Below are positions 52,694 to 60,348 of a DNA stretch of 64,000 nt, in pieces; within the stretch, counting starts at the first letter, position 1; each line of letters starts with the position of its first letter. This DNA comes from RUG12461 sp045657665 (lineage in GTDB: Bacteria; Bacillota; Clostridia; Lachnospirales; Lachnospiraceae). A program made the translations under genes and the position numbers. The notes beneath the pieces were generated by a model. It was given only the letters and a program-made list of their open reading frames with translations. It searched no databases and had not been told where the DNA came from. Location: the NCBI GenBank assembly GCA_045657665.1, contig JAZOTN010000033.1, forward strand, positions 62,001 through 126,000, given 5' to 3'.

Positions 52694-53950
52694 TTAAAGA
52701 AGATCCTGGAAACCCGGAACCCAAAGATGTCTCGGGATACCATCGACCATGATCGATCCGACATCACCCTGGATCAGCGGACGAACGTAGGTGATGAATT
52801 CGCTGGTGACATATGTGCCGTCTTTTGTGATCCAGTTTCTCGGAACCAGACGTACGTCGTTCGCGATCTTGTGTACATCCTTTACTTCCGTAACAGCCTG
52901 ATACGGATCATCAGAAGTACGTACGAAAACGACCATCTTTCCGGAGTCACCTTCATCCGCAGCCTTCATAGCCGCACCACCGACCTCGAATGCCTCCAGG
53001 ATATCCACACGGCTAGCACAGTGGCTTGCTGCACGCTGGAGGGTGGAAAGCTCAACCGCACGGGTCTTGCAGCCGATCTCCTGAGAGAGGACAGTGCTGA
53101 GATATCTTGCCGTACCGGTCAGCTGCTTGTGGCCGAATGCATCTACGTATTCCACACCGTTGTCCATCTCGCTGACGTATTTTCCGTCTTTGGAATGAAT
53201 ACCCTCGGAAACAGCGATGACAACGGAGGCTTTTTTCTTCAGCAGATCCTTGCACTTCTTGATGAACGCTTCCATATCGAAATCCACCTCGGGCAGATAG
53301 ATCGCGTCAGGACCTTCGCAGTCCTCGCTTCTTGCCAGAGCGGAAGCACCGGTGAGCCATCCCGCGTCACGTCCCATGATCTCGATGATGATGATCTGGC
53401 CGTGCTCGGTCTCCAGTGACCAGCTGTCGCGGATGATCTCCTTGACGGAGGTACCGATGTATTTTGCGGCGGAACCATAACCCGGTGTATGGTCTGTCAG
53501 AGCAAGGTCATTATCGATCGTCTTCGGGCAGCCTACGAAACGGATCTCGGAACCGGAAACGATTGCATAATCGGAAAGCTTCTTGATGGTGTCCATGGAA
53601 TCATTGCCGCCGATGTAGATGAAGCAGTCGATCTCAAGTCTGTCCAGGATCTCGAAGATTTTGTCATAAAGCTCTTTGTTATCATGGATCTCCGGAAGCT
53701 TGAAGCGGCAGGAACCAAGATAAGCCGAAGGCGTTCTCTTGAGAAGCTCTGCGTCAAGACCTGTACGGATGTGCTCGGAAAGATCTACATACCTGCCGTC
53801 CACAAGTCCCTGGATGCCGTGCAGCATACCGTAGACTTTCTTATATCCACGATCAATCGCCGTACGGTAAACACCTGCCAGTGAAGAGTTGATCGCGGCG
53901 GTGGGGCCACCGGACTGTCCGACGATCACATTTCTCTTTTCTTTTTTCAT
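52694..53950 (-). CDS. pfp: Phosphofructokinase, PPi-dependent type
   Basis: 418 residues. QSGGPTAAIN at the N-terminus, GGNDSMD where ATP enzymes have GGDGS, PKTIDNDL (Lys where ATP enzymes have Gly), EIMGRDAGWL for fructose-6-phosphate. The Lys in PKTIDND and the changed Gly indicate pyrophosphate rather than ATP as phosphate donor. It would phosphorylate fructose 6-phosphate reversibly in glycolysis. The start at 53950 follows AGGAGG; the frame runs on upstream without a ribosome site. Confidence 0.92.
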   Translation of the reverse strand: MKKEKRNVIVGQSGGPTAAINSSLAGVYRTAIDRGYKKVYGMLHGIQGLVDGRYVDLSEHIRTGLDAELLKRTPSAYLGSCRFKLPEIHDNKELYDKIFEILDRLEIDCFIYIGGNDSMDTIKKLSDYAIVSGSEIRFVGCPKTIDNDLALTDHTPGYGSAAKYIGTSVKEIIRDSWSLETEHGQIIIIEIMGRDAGWLTGASALARSEDCEGPDAIYLPEVDFDMEAFIKKCKDLLKKKASVVIAVSEGIHSKDGKYVSEMDNGVEYVDAFGHKQLTGTARYLSTVLSQEIGCKTRAVELSTLQRAASHCASRVDILEAFEVGGAAMKAADEGDSGKMVVFVRTSDDPYQAVTEVKDVHKIANDVRLVPRNWITKDGTYVTSEFITYVRPLIQGDVGSIMVDGIPRHLWVPGFQDLL

Positions 53951-54014
53951 CACAAATCCTCCTATTACATACTTTCTCGTTTTTCTTTGGGGCGAAATTG
54001 CCCAAGCAAAAGGT

Positions 54015-54043
54015 ATTATACCACAGACCAAGGTGCTTTGAAC
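54015..54043 (-). promoter_or_regulatory. Promoter for pfp
   Basis: On the minus strand: TTCAAA, 16-base spacer, TATAAT (54015-54020) with TGG before it. It lies about 65 bases before the start codon. Confidence 0.6.
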
Positions 54044-54106
54044 AGTATCATTTTTGCGATTCCCGGATCGTTTTTGAAGCGGGCTTTTGTATATATTTCC
54101 GCTTTC

Positions 54107-54135
54107 TTGACAAGACTATCATCCTGTGCTATATT
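54107..54135 (+). promoter_or_regulatory. Promoter for the ZnuA-like gene
   Basis: TTGACA (54107-54112), 17-base spacer, TATATT (54130-54135): a near-consensus sigma-A promoter. The leader to the ATG is about 90 bases. Confidence 0.7.
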
Positions 54136-54229
54136 TGGGAACGGTTCTCATATTCGCGACAAACAGCCGCCGGACAGAAGCGGGTATATGCCCTTTTCCA
54201 TGTGCACCTGCGGCAAAGAGGAGTATTTC

Positions 54230-55219
54230 ATGATGAAAAAATGTCGGTATTTTCTTGCTGCCGGGATCATTCTCGCGGCAGTTTGTTTTTCGGCCTGCGG
54301 AACGCAGATGCCGGGTACTTCGGAAGACGACGGAAAGCTTCGGATCGTTACGACGATCTTTCCGGAATATGACTGGGTGATGAATGTTCTTGGCGATAAT
54401 CCCGCGGATGCGGAGGTGACACTTCTTCTTGACAACGGCGTGGACCTCCACAGCTTTCAGCCGTCAGCGGATGATATCCTTACGATCTCCACCTGTGACA
54501 TGTTTGTCTACGTCGGCGGGGAATCGGACGCATGGGTGGATGATGCGCTGAAGGAAGCGCTCAACAAGGATATGGTCGTCATCAATCTGATGGATATTCT
54601 CGGCGATTCTGTCAAGGAAGAGGAAGTGGTCGAGGGCATGCAGGAGGAAGGGGAAGAAGAGGAAGAGGACGAAACCGAATATGACGAGCACGTCTGGCTT
54701 TCTCTCCGGAATACGTCTGCTTTTGCGGAAAAAATCTCCGAGGCGTTAAAGACCATTGACCCGGATCATGCGGACGCCTATCAGAGCAACGCAGATGCTT
54801 ACCGGGAAAAGCTCGATGTGCTGGACAAAGCATACCAGAATGCAGTAGAGGAAGCGGAGATCCATACGCTTGTTTTCGGTGACAGGTTTCCGTTTCGGTA
54901 TCTCGTGGATGATTACGGGCTTGACTATTATGCAGCTTTTGTGGGATGTTCCGCGGAGACAGAGGCCAGCTTTGATACCGTTATTTTCCTGGCGCAGAAA
55001 GTGGATGAGCTGGGTCTTCCTGTCGTGATGACGATCGATGGCGGGGATAAGCGGATCGCCGAGACGATCGTAGAGAATACGAAGGAAAAAAACCAGAAGA
55101 TCCTGACGATGGACTCCATGCAGTCCACAACGGCGGAAGATATCCGAAACGGCACCACATATCTTTCGGTGATGGAAAGCAATCTGTCTGTATTAAAGGA
55201 AGCGCTGGGACTGAAGTAG
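54230..55219 (+). CDS. ZnuA-like metal-binding lipoprotein with altered ligand set
   Basis: 329 residues. Lipobox FSACG with Cys23, then a cluster A-I (ZnuA/TroA) fold. The first ligand His is in LDNGVDLHSF and the second in DEHVWLS. The site where the third His is expected reads FGDRFPF, so that ligand is replaced, and the last (Asp) is in TIDGG. The His-rich loop of ZnuA is replaced by a run of Glu before DETEYDEH. No ABC permease or ATPase is adjacent. ATG 54230 follows AGAGGAG; ATG 54233 is equally possible. Confidence 0.88.
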   Translation: MMKKCRYFLAAGIILAAVCFSACGTQMPGTSEDDGKLRIVTTIFPEYDWVMNVLGDNPADAEVTLLLDNGVDLHSFQPSADDILTISTCDMFVYVGGESDAWVDDALKEALNKDMVVINLMDILGDSVKEEEVVEGMQEEGEEEEEDETEYDEHVWLSLRNTSAFAEKISEALKTIDPDHADAYQSNADAYREKLDVLDKAYQNAVEEAEIHTLVFGDRFPFRYLVDDYGLDYYAAFVGCSAETEASFDTVIFLAQKVDELGLPVVMTIDGGDKRIAETIVENTKEKNQKILTMDSMQSTTAEDIRNGTTYLSVMESNLSVLKEALGLK

Positions 55220-55238
55220 CGTCCCCTGATGAAAACGG

Positions 55239-55267
55239 TTGCATCCTTATCCGGATTGAAGTATAAT
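55239..55267 (+). promoter_or_regulatory. Promoter for tRNA-Ser
   Basis: TTGCAT (55239-55244), 17-base spacer, TATAAT (55262-55267). A 9-bp hairpin (ATGTGCCGG/CCGGCACAT, 55271-55298) lies between the promoter and the mature tRNA start and may be removed by processing. Confidence 0.7.
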
Positions 55268-55304
55268 GGCATGTGCCGGTCAGCTTGGCCGGCACATGAT
55301 ACAT

Positions 55305-55392
55305 GCAGAGGTACTCAAGTGGTCCAAGAGGGAGCACTCGAAATGCTTTAGGCCGGTTTCCCGGTGCGTGGGTTCGAATCCCACCCTCTGCG
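55305..55392 (+). tRNA. tRNA-Ser (anticodon CGA)
   Basis: Acceptor stem GCAGAGG (55305-55311) pairs with CCTCTGC (55385-55391). Anticodon loop CTCGAAA gives CGA, reading UCG. A long variable arm marks it as type II, and the T-arm is GTGGG-TTCGAAT-CCCAC. CCA is not encoded. The 3' end (55373-55392) is the attachment site of the integrated element. Confidence 0.93.
55373..55392 (+). repeat. attL: 20-bp direct repeat in the tRNA-Ser 3' end
   Basis: TTCGAATCCCACCCTCTGCG, identical to 59888-59907. It restores the T-loop and acceptor end of the tRNA. Confidence 0.9.
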
Positions 55393-55404
55393 TTGATGTG
55401 AGAG

Positions 55405-55449
55405 GCCGTAGAATCCTTATTTATCGGGGTTTTACGGCTTTCTTTTTTT
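55405..55449 (+). terminator. Terminator after tRNA-Ser supplied by the element
   Basis: GCCGTA (55405-55410) pairs with TACGGC (55433-55438), with partial pairing inside, followed by TTTCTTTTTTT. It replaces the original terminator now at 59916. Confidence 0.7.
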
Positions 55450-55492
55450 GAGATAGTGGGGATAAATCTGGTTAAATTAACCAGTTTTTTGG

Positions 55493-56719
55493 TTAAGAAT
55501 TAACTGCATCCATCATTGACGCAATTTCGGTCATATCAAGCCCGTCATCAGTCTGATAGTGTTTCCTTGCCACTTTCGGGCTGTGGCCCATCAGTTTTGA
55601 TTCGATTTCTGCCCCAAACATTCCTAACATTTGTGTTGAACCAGTCCTCCGAAATGCGTGGATGCCCTTCCGCTTGTCCTCGGACAATTCAATCCCACAG
55701 CGTTGACAAATCCGATAAAACAGGTTGTAAATACCTTTAATCGTCACACAACCCGTCCCATCCACGGACGGAAACAGGAACGGCGATTCTGAATAATATT
55801 CCTCATTAACAGCCTTGATCCTGTCCAACAGCGTCCTGATTTTCTGCGAAATCGGGAACCGTCTGTCTTGCCTTGTCTTGGTATGGTTCGCAACGATAAA
55901 CTTACCTGATGAGGTCTGAATCTGCTCCTGATGAATCAAAATGTAATTTTCTTTGACGTCCTCTCGCAGCAATGGCGGAATCTCTCCAATCCTCATAAAA
56001 ACCATCATTGTGAGGTGAATCGCCCATGCTGTCATCTGCTTCGGGCGTTTCTTATGAATCTGCTCCAACTCGTTATGAATTTTCCGGATCTCGATATCGT
56101 TGAAAACCCGTTCTTTAATCGGTGTCGAATCCACCTGTAGATGCTTGTATTTGGCGAAATTAAGCCGTTTGAATGGGTTGTCCTTGATGTATTCCTCTTC
56201 ATACGCAAAACCCATTGTAGAGGAAATAACAGTCCTCATAGCCGCAAATCTTGAAGGTGTTAAGTCATATCGCTGACAGTTCATTATGATTACTTTTTCA
56301 AGGTCTTTCTTCGTGATATCATCAACGAACATATTCTCAATCTGCGTTCCTTCAATGAATTTAGCATAGTCATATTTGTTCTTTTTAATAGTGGATTTCG
56401 TTGATTCATTATCGGTTACTGACTTCTGCAAATTCAATTTCTCGGACTGACAGAGGCAAAAAATATCCTTGAATGTTTTTCTGCCTGCGTTATGGATGCC
56501 TTTTTCGAGCTCATAGAGTTTCTGTTTTAGGTCGGGAATGGTCTTTGCTGTGACTTGCCTCCTTCCGCTTTTTTTCGTTGTATCCTTGACCCAGACGCGA
56601 TAATAGCCGTCTGCGGCGGGATGATTGGGGATAGTGTACTTCGCAATCGTTTCTTCTTTCATTTTCAATTCGTACAATTCCCGCAGTTCGTCCGATGTCA
56701 GTTTATCAAAATCTGACAT
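55493..56719 (-). CDS. Tyrosine recombinase (integrase) of the element
   Basis: 408 residues. N-terminal arm-binding region (about 1-80, basic), SAM-like core-binding domain (about 85-195), catalytic domain (about 215-400). Catalytic residues are visible: Arg in MRIGEIP, HAFRRTG (His-x-x-Arg), LMGHS and the Tyr in HYQTDD. It integrates at the tRNA-Ser 3' end. Position next to attL and transcription away from the tRNA fit this role. GAGGGTGG precedes the ATG. Confidence 0.94.
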   Translation of the reverse strand: MSDFDKLTSDELRELYELKMKEETIAKYTIPNHPAADGYYRVWVKDTTKKSGRRQVTAKTIPDLKQKLYELEKGIHNAGRKTFKDIFCLCQSEKLNLQKSVTDNESTKSTIKKNKYDYAKFIEGTQIENMFVDDITKKDLEKVIIMNCQRYDLTPSRFAAMRTVISSTMGFAYEEEYIKDNPFKRLNFAKYKHLQVDSTPIKERVFNDIEIRKIHNELEQIHKKRPKQMTAWAIHLTMMVFMRIGEIPPLLREDVKENYILIHQEQIQTSSGKFIVANHTKTRQDRRFPISQKIRTLLDRIKAVNEEYYSESPFLFPSVDGTGCVTIKGIYNLFYRICQRCGIELSEDKRKGIHAFRRTGSTQMLGMFGAEIESKLMGHSPKVARKHYQTDDGLDMTEIASMMDAVNS

Positions 56720-56848
56720 TCTTGGCCACCCTCTTTCTGTCGTGGCTGTTCTGCTGTACTCGTCAGCGAACAGGGAAAAAGGGTAAACATTGGCTCCAAA
56801 ATCATCCCTTCAGTTGATAGTTGCTTCTATATTTAGTGGTGTTATGAT

Positions 56849-57217
56849 TTAAGGTACTAAATACTTTTGTACTATTTCTTCGCTGACTTCGTAGTGTTTA
56901 TTAGTCCTAATACTTACATAGCCTTCAGGATCATCTAAATACGGCCAGTATTGCTTTGATTTTTTCCTAAAATAGTAGTGGTGTATTCCTTTATCTTTTT
57001 GATTTTTGCAGTTTAGCAAATCCACGATTTCTTGTGCAGTTTTAACATCTGGGCAGCAGCAAATGATTTTATCATCACAAATAATTTCATCATCATCGCC
57101 TGTATTTCCGAAATAACCTTCCATAATGTAATAGCGAGTGAGCGAGTCGAAATCTGGATTAATGTTCTTACTACCAAGTAATTTGATGTATTTTTCGTCA
57201 TAATCCTTGTCATTCAT
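56849..57217 (-). CDS. Small acidic protein of the element, unknown function
   Basis: 122 residues, no family recognised. Acidic, with ICCCC near the middle (four Cys close together), Tyr-rich C-terminal half. The start at 57217 follows AAAGGAG; a frame from 57235 overlaps that site. It lies between relaxase and integrase genes, the place where excisionase or regulators often sit, but nothing in the sequence shows such a role. Confidence 0.75.
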   Translation of the reverse strand: MNDKDYDEKYIKLLGSKNINPDFDSLTRYYIMEGYFGNTGDDDEIICDDKIICCCPDVKTAQEIVDLLNCKNQKDKGIHHYYFRKKSKQYWPYLDDPEGYVSIRTNKHYEVSEEIVQKYLVP

Positions 57218-57277
57218 AGTTTTTTCTCCTTTCAACTTTTTTCCTGATAAGCAAAGACCCGCAGAGCCGAGCCCGAG

Positions 57278-58642
57278 TTATTTTGTCTTTTCTTCTTCCT
57301 CTTCAATTGGAATGTTGAATTTAGGCAGAATCTTTTCTTCGATGAGTTTTGCTGCAGCTTCTTTATGCGAGTCCACATATGCCCGATATTCCTCGTTCAG
57401 ATCGCGCCCTGTTCTGCGTTTTTTATCAGCAACAAAATTGTCCCACATAAAAGCGTCGATTTTCTCCGGAAGCTTTACTTCGACTGTTGTTGCGTCTTTC
57501 ACGATTTTTTCCACTCTTTTTTTCTCCTTTACGATTTGTCCCCGTGTTAAAGCCAGTTCATCATTCAATGCGTCGCGTTCGGTGATGGCGTTTTCTTTTT
57601 CGTTCTTCAACTCGTTGGTTTCTTTTCGGAGATCGTCTCGCTCTTCCTTCAATTCTTTAACTTGTTGCAATCCATCTGACAGCACCTTATCCACTTTCTG
57701 CTTGGCTTGTTCAACTTGCTTGTCGATCTCGCCTGCTGCTGAACGGTACTTAGATGCCTTTTCGTGCTTGCGTCCTTGTACTTCCTCCTTTAATTCGAAA
57801 TCGCCACCCAGGTATTTCTTGATGATCGGTTGAAATTCTTTCATGATATAGTCATTCTTGATGTGTTCTCCTTCGCCTTTTGTCATCCTGGCCATTTGAT
57901 ACTCGTCTTTGCGTGTGCTTGATCTTTCGATTCCATCACATCCGATTGCGTTACCGAAGCCGACTTGCTGGCTCAGACCCTGTTTGAAGTTCTCCCCGAT
58001 CGGAACGACAATCACTGCCATGTGAGGGGTGCCGTTCGGCTCGTCAAAGTGGCAGGTGGCTTGAACAACTTCCAGATGAGGATATTTCTTTTGGAAATCT
58101 TCGAGCTCCTTCTTGAATAACGGAATAAAAAGTTCTTCTCGCATTTTTGCTTTTGTTGCGTCATCTGCTTTGTAATAAATCGCACCAAGCGAATCGATTA
58201 GATTTCCGTTCTCGTCAAGTTCTGGAACAAGTTCCCCTTTTTCTTCATCCCATTTGGTTTGAAAATGTTCGCCAACTTGAAAATTGAAGCTTTCCATTAA
58301 TGGAATATCATTCCCGCCTGTCTTTCTTTTTTGACGATGCCAGTCGCAATAATTTTTATAGTTGTTCATAATCTTCCGATATGGGTATTGCTTGGCGTCA
58401 TATTCGTCGATGACGGGTTGCATCCGTCTGTTAATCCAACTTTCAATTGATTCGTGTTCGATATGAGTCTTTCCTGTTTTTTTGTTCGTGACTTCTCGTG
58501 TTTGAAGTTTGTCGATCAGCGTCACGTTATCTTTCGTGAGTGAATGATCTATATTTTGAGGAAGATCGTTTCCCTCTCGAAAGTCATGCTTTGATGTCGC
58601 ATGACCACGCGACATTGAACCAGATATTTTAAATGCGGCCAT
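57278..58642 (-). CDS. MobV/Pre-type relaxase
   Basis: 454 residues. N-terminal Mob/Pre part: SRGHATSKHDFREG and the metal-site motif HFDEPNGTPHMAVIVVPIGE, matching the HxDE..PHxH motif of MobV except that the last His is Ala. A long coiled coil covers about 300-395, and a C-terminal Lys/Glu tail ends the protein. It should nick the element at its oriT for transfer. GGGAG precedes the ATG, and the hairpin-rich stretch just upstream is the likely oriT region. Confidence 0.87.
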   Translation of the reverse strand: MAAFKISGSMSRGHATSKHDFREGNDLPQNIDHSLTKDNVTLIDKLQTREVTNKKTGKTHIEHESIESWINRRMQPVIDEYDAKQYPYRKIMNNYKNYCDWHRQKRKTGGNDIPLMESFNFQVGEHFQTKWDEEKGELVPELDENGNLIDSLGAIYYKADDATKAKMREELFIPLFKKELEDFQKKYPHLEVVQATCHFDEPNGTPHMAVIVVPIGENFKQGLSQQVGFGNAIGCDGIERSSTRKDEYQMARMTKGEGEHIKNDYIMKEFQPIIKKYLGGDFELKEEVQGRKHEKASKYRSAAGEIDKQVEQAKQKVDKVLSDGLQQVKELKEERDDLRKETNELKNEKENAITERDALNDELALTRGQIVKEKKRVEKIVKDATTVEVKLPEKIDAFMWDNFVADKKRRTGRDLNEEYRAYVDSHKEAAAKLIEEKILPKFNIPIEEEEEKTK

Positions 58643-58683
58643 ATCGTTTTTCTCCCTTCTTCTGTTTTATTTGATCTTCATTC

Positions 58684-58920
58684 GAAAGCATTCACTGGAT
58701 GCTTTCTCATTTGGTCGTCGTTGCTTAATCTTCGCTTCGGAAACATTCACTGGATGTTTCCTTCGCTTGGTGAGTCTTTGCGGGTTTTATCCCCCGCCTT
58801 CGGCACCCCTTAGGGGCTCAAAGCCAACATTGTGAGTCCAAAAATCGCTTAGGCGATTTTGTCCTCCCAACGTCAGCTTTTCGCTCCGCTCATAATCCGC
58901 CCATCTCACGGCTTAGGCCG
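58684..58920 (-). other. Hairpin-rich intergenic stretch, candidate oriT region
   Basis: The 461 bases between relaxase and the next gene (58643-59103) hold no convincing gene. Two hairpins share loop TCACTGG with different stems: GAAAGCAT (58684-58706) and GGAAACAT (58739-58761). Three others share a TTAG loop: CCCC (58806-58816), AAAATCGC (58841-58860) and CGGC (58909-58920). Position just upstream of the relaxase gene is where oriT is usually found. Confidence 0.5.
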
Positions 58921-59103
58921 CTCGCTGGTCGTCTTATTCACTCCGGATTAACGCCTGTTTTTTGTTTTTTAGTCCGTCTCTGTGGGTCTTTCTTGATCAA
59001 AGATTGTCCTCATTGTTGCAAATGTGTGGGTACCCTTCCCTTCCCATTTGCTTCCAATTTCGGACGATTTACCGCCCGATTTTTCTTTTATTTACAGCCC
59101 GGA

Positions 59104-59562
59104 TTATTTCGCTTCCTCGGGTTCTGTCGGCGGGTAGCAAATCCGAAGTCGTCCCGCCTTTTTATCCTCGATGAGTTTCGTAAGCTCATCGTTGAGAATC
59201 TTATCAAGCGTCTTATGTTTCGTTTGAATTGATTTATTGGTGAAAAGCTCGTCGATTTTTGATCGTGTATCGGCAGATAATTGTAGTTTCGTCTCCCGTG
59301 CATCGGCGACCTTATCGCGGGGAATGTAAATTATTTTTGGCTTACCTTTTAATTTCGACTGGTTCAAATCTTTGTCGGATTTGGTCTGCGTCTTCACAGG
59401 TTTCGTCGGCACTGCTTCATCCACTGGCTTGGTTCGTGCCTCGCTGTGCTCGGTCTGACCTCCGCCTTCTGGCTTCGGTGCCGTCGGCTTTGGGTCTGTA
59501 CTTTCAAAAAAGCTGCTCCGTTTCTGGGTCTGATTTGCTTCATCATTTAATATGTTCATCAT
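59104..59562 (-). CDS. Element accessory protein, possible replication or mobilization partner
   Basis: 152 residues. The N-terminal half (to about 75) is a Pro/Lys/Thr-rich disordered stretch; the C-terminal part (about 85-145) is helical with LSADTRSKIDELF and LDKILNDELTKLIED, reminiscent of small plasmid DNA-binding partners, but not assignable. GGGAGG lies 7 bases before the first ATG. It may be a MobC-like accessory factor; that is inferred from position only. Confidence 0.7.
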   Translation of the reverse strand: MMNILNDEANQTQKRSSFFESTDPKPTAPKPEGGGQTEHSEARTKPVDEAVPTKPVKTQTKSDKDLNQSKLKGKPKIIYIPRDKVADARETKLQLSADTRSKIDELFTNKSIQTKHKTLDKILNDELTKLIEDKKAGRLRICYPPTEPEEAK

Positions 59563-59887
59563 CTTGTTTCCTCCCGCTTGTTCTTACTGTTAAAAAAGTC
59601 TCTATATCTAAATTCCATACACTGTAAATATTTTTAGAAGGTTTTTTCGCCTTGAATTGCTCTGAAATGCCTGTTTTTGTGCAAATTAAACAATCCGTTT
59701 ACAACCCTCGCTTTAACTGCAGTCATCCGAAAAGGATCAAAACTTTGGTACATTTGCACAATTCTTATTCCGCAAAAAAAGACAGCCCTTGGTGGACTGC
59801 CTTTGGTTAAGATTTGAATAATATTTTGTTTGACGAACTGCGGGAAGCCTCCTTTCTTCTAGGTTTGCATGGTTTTCCTGTTCTCGC
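59563..59887. other. Element right-end non-coding stretch
   Basis: No gene seen. AT-rich, with an imperfect hairpin near 59786-59806 (GACAGCCC..GGACTGCC) whose minus-strand side is followed by seven T, a possible terminator facing the element's genes. Promoter for the minus-strand genes is expected here but I cannot place it with confidence. Confidence 0.4.
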
Positions 59888-59907
59888 TTCGAATCCCACC
59901 CTCTGCG
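59888..59907 (+). repeat. attR: 20-bp direct repeat
   Basis: Same 20 bases as 55373-55392. Only the tRNA 3' end is copied; there is no second tRNA. Confidence 0.9.
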
Positions 59908-59915
59908 CTCTTAAA

Positions 59916-59935
59916 GCCCCGTGTTTCGGGGCCTT
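59916..59935 (+). terminator. Original tRNA-Ser terminator displaced by the element
   Basis: GCCCCG (59916-59921) pairs with CGGGGC (59927-59932), loop TGTTT, then CTTATT. It lies 8 bases after attR, the spacing expected after an intact tRNA gene. Confidence 0.6.
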
Positions 59936-59951
59936 ATTCATTTCATGTCAA

Positions 59952-59996
59952 GAAAAATGGTGCGACCCCCGCACATATTCAACGCAGGTTCGCACC
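59952..59996 (-). terminator. Terminator of the small minus-strand gene
   Basis: On the minus strand GGTGCGA (rc of 59990-59996) pairs with TCGCACC (rc of 59959-59965), then ATTTTTCTT. It follows the gene at 60021-60167. Confidence 0.55.
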
Positions 59997-60020
59997 TCTG
60001 TATCTTTATAATACGCTCAG

Positions 60021-60167
60021 CTACTTCTCGAAGTCAAGTATTTTCCTGTCTTTTGTAACAACTTTCATACGTCTGATTCGTTTGGATAACTTAAAATGAT
60101 GTTCCAGTTCCCGAATTGCCTGTTCCTCTAAATGGACTCCGTTCGGTTTTAACTCTCCTTTTTTCAT
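60021..60167 (-). CDS. Small basic protein of unknown function
   Basis: 48 residues, Lys/Arg/Glu-rich, predicted mostly helical (EEQAIRELEHHFKLSKRIRR). The start at 60167 follows AGGA with 7-base spacing; a frame to 60209 exists. It has its own terminator downstream, which favours a real gene. It lies outside the integrated element. Confidence 0.5.
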   Translation of the reverse strand: MKKGELKPNGVHLEEQAIRELEHHFKLSKRIRRMKVVTKDRKILDFEK

Positions 60168-60238
60168 AAGATGTATCCTATTATGCTTCAGAACAAAATT
60201 ACATGGCAATCAAAGAAATTATAGAAAATTTAGAAATA

Positions 60239-60265
60239 AGAGACACAGACCCGTCCCCTGTCTCT
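60239..60265. repeat. Dispersed palindrome, copy 6
   Basis: AGAGACACAGACCCGTCCCC then TGTCTCT. It has the GACCCGTCC variant (C for A) shared with copy 7. Confidence 0.75.
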
Positions 60266-60348
60266 GCTTGATTACCTCCGGCTTTAGGTTTACAATTCAA
60301 ATGATGAAATCAGAAAAGACTGTGGGACCAGAAAGGAATGATGAATCA

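Larger units (their letters stand above)
55373..59907. mobile_element. Integrative mobilizable element at tRNA-Ser(CGA)
   Basis: About 4.5 kb bounded by identical 20-bp direct repeats (55373-55392 and 59888-59907), the first being the tRNA 3' end. Contents: tyrosine integrase, a small unknown protein, a MobV/Pre-type relaxase, a hairpin-rich intergenic stretch and a further accessory protein, all on the minus strand. It is AT-richer than the chromosome. No conjugation (type IV secretion) genes, so it would need a helper for transfer. No obvious cargo. Confidence 0.88.

Noticed and set aside
58962..59174. Short plus-strand frames in the element's non-coding stretch
   Set aside because: Phe/Pro/Leu-rich composition with no ribosome site; overlaps the 59104-59562 gene on the other strand.
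59888..59907. Second tRNA-Ser at the right end of the element
   Set aside because: Only the last 20 bases of the tRNA are copied. No anticodon or D-arm precedes them.
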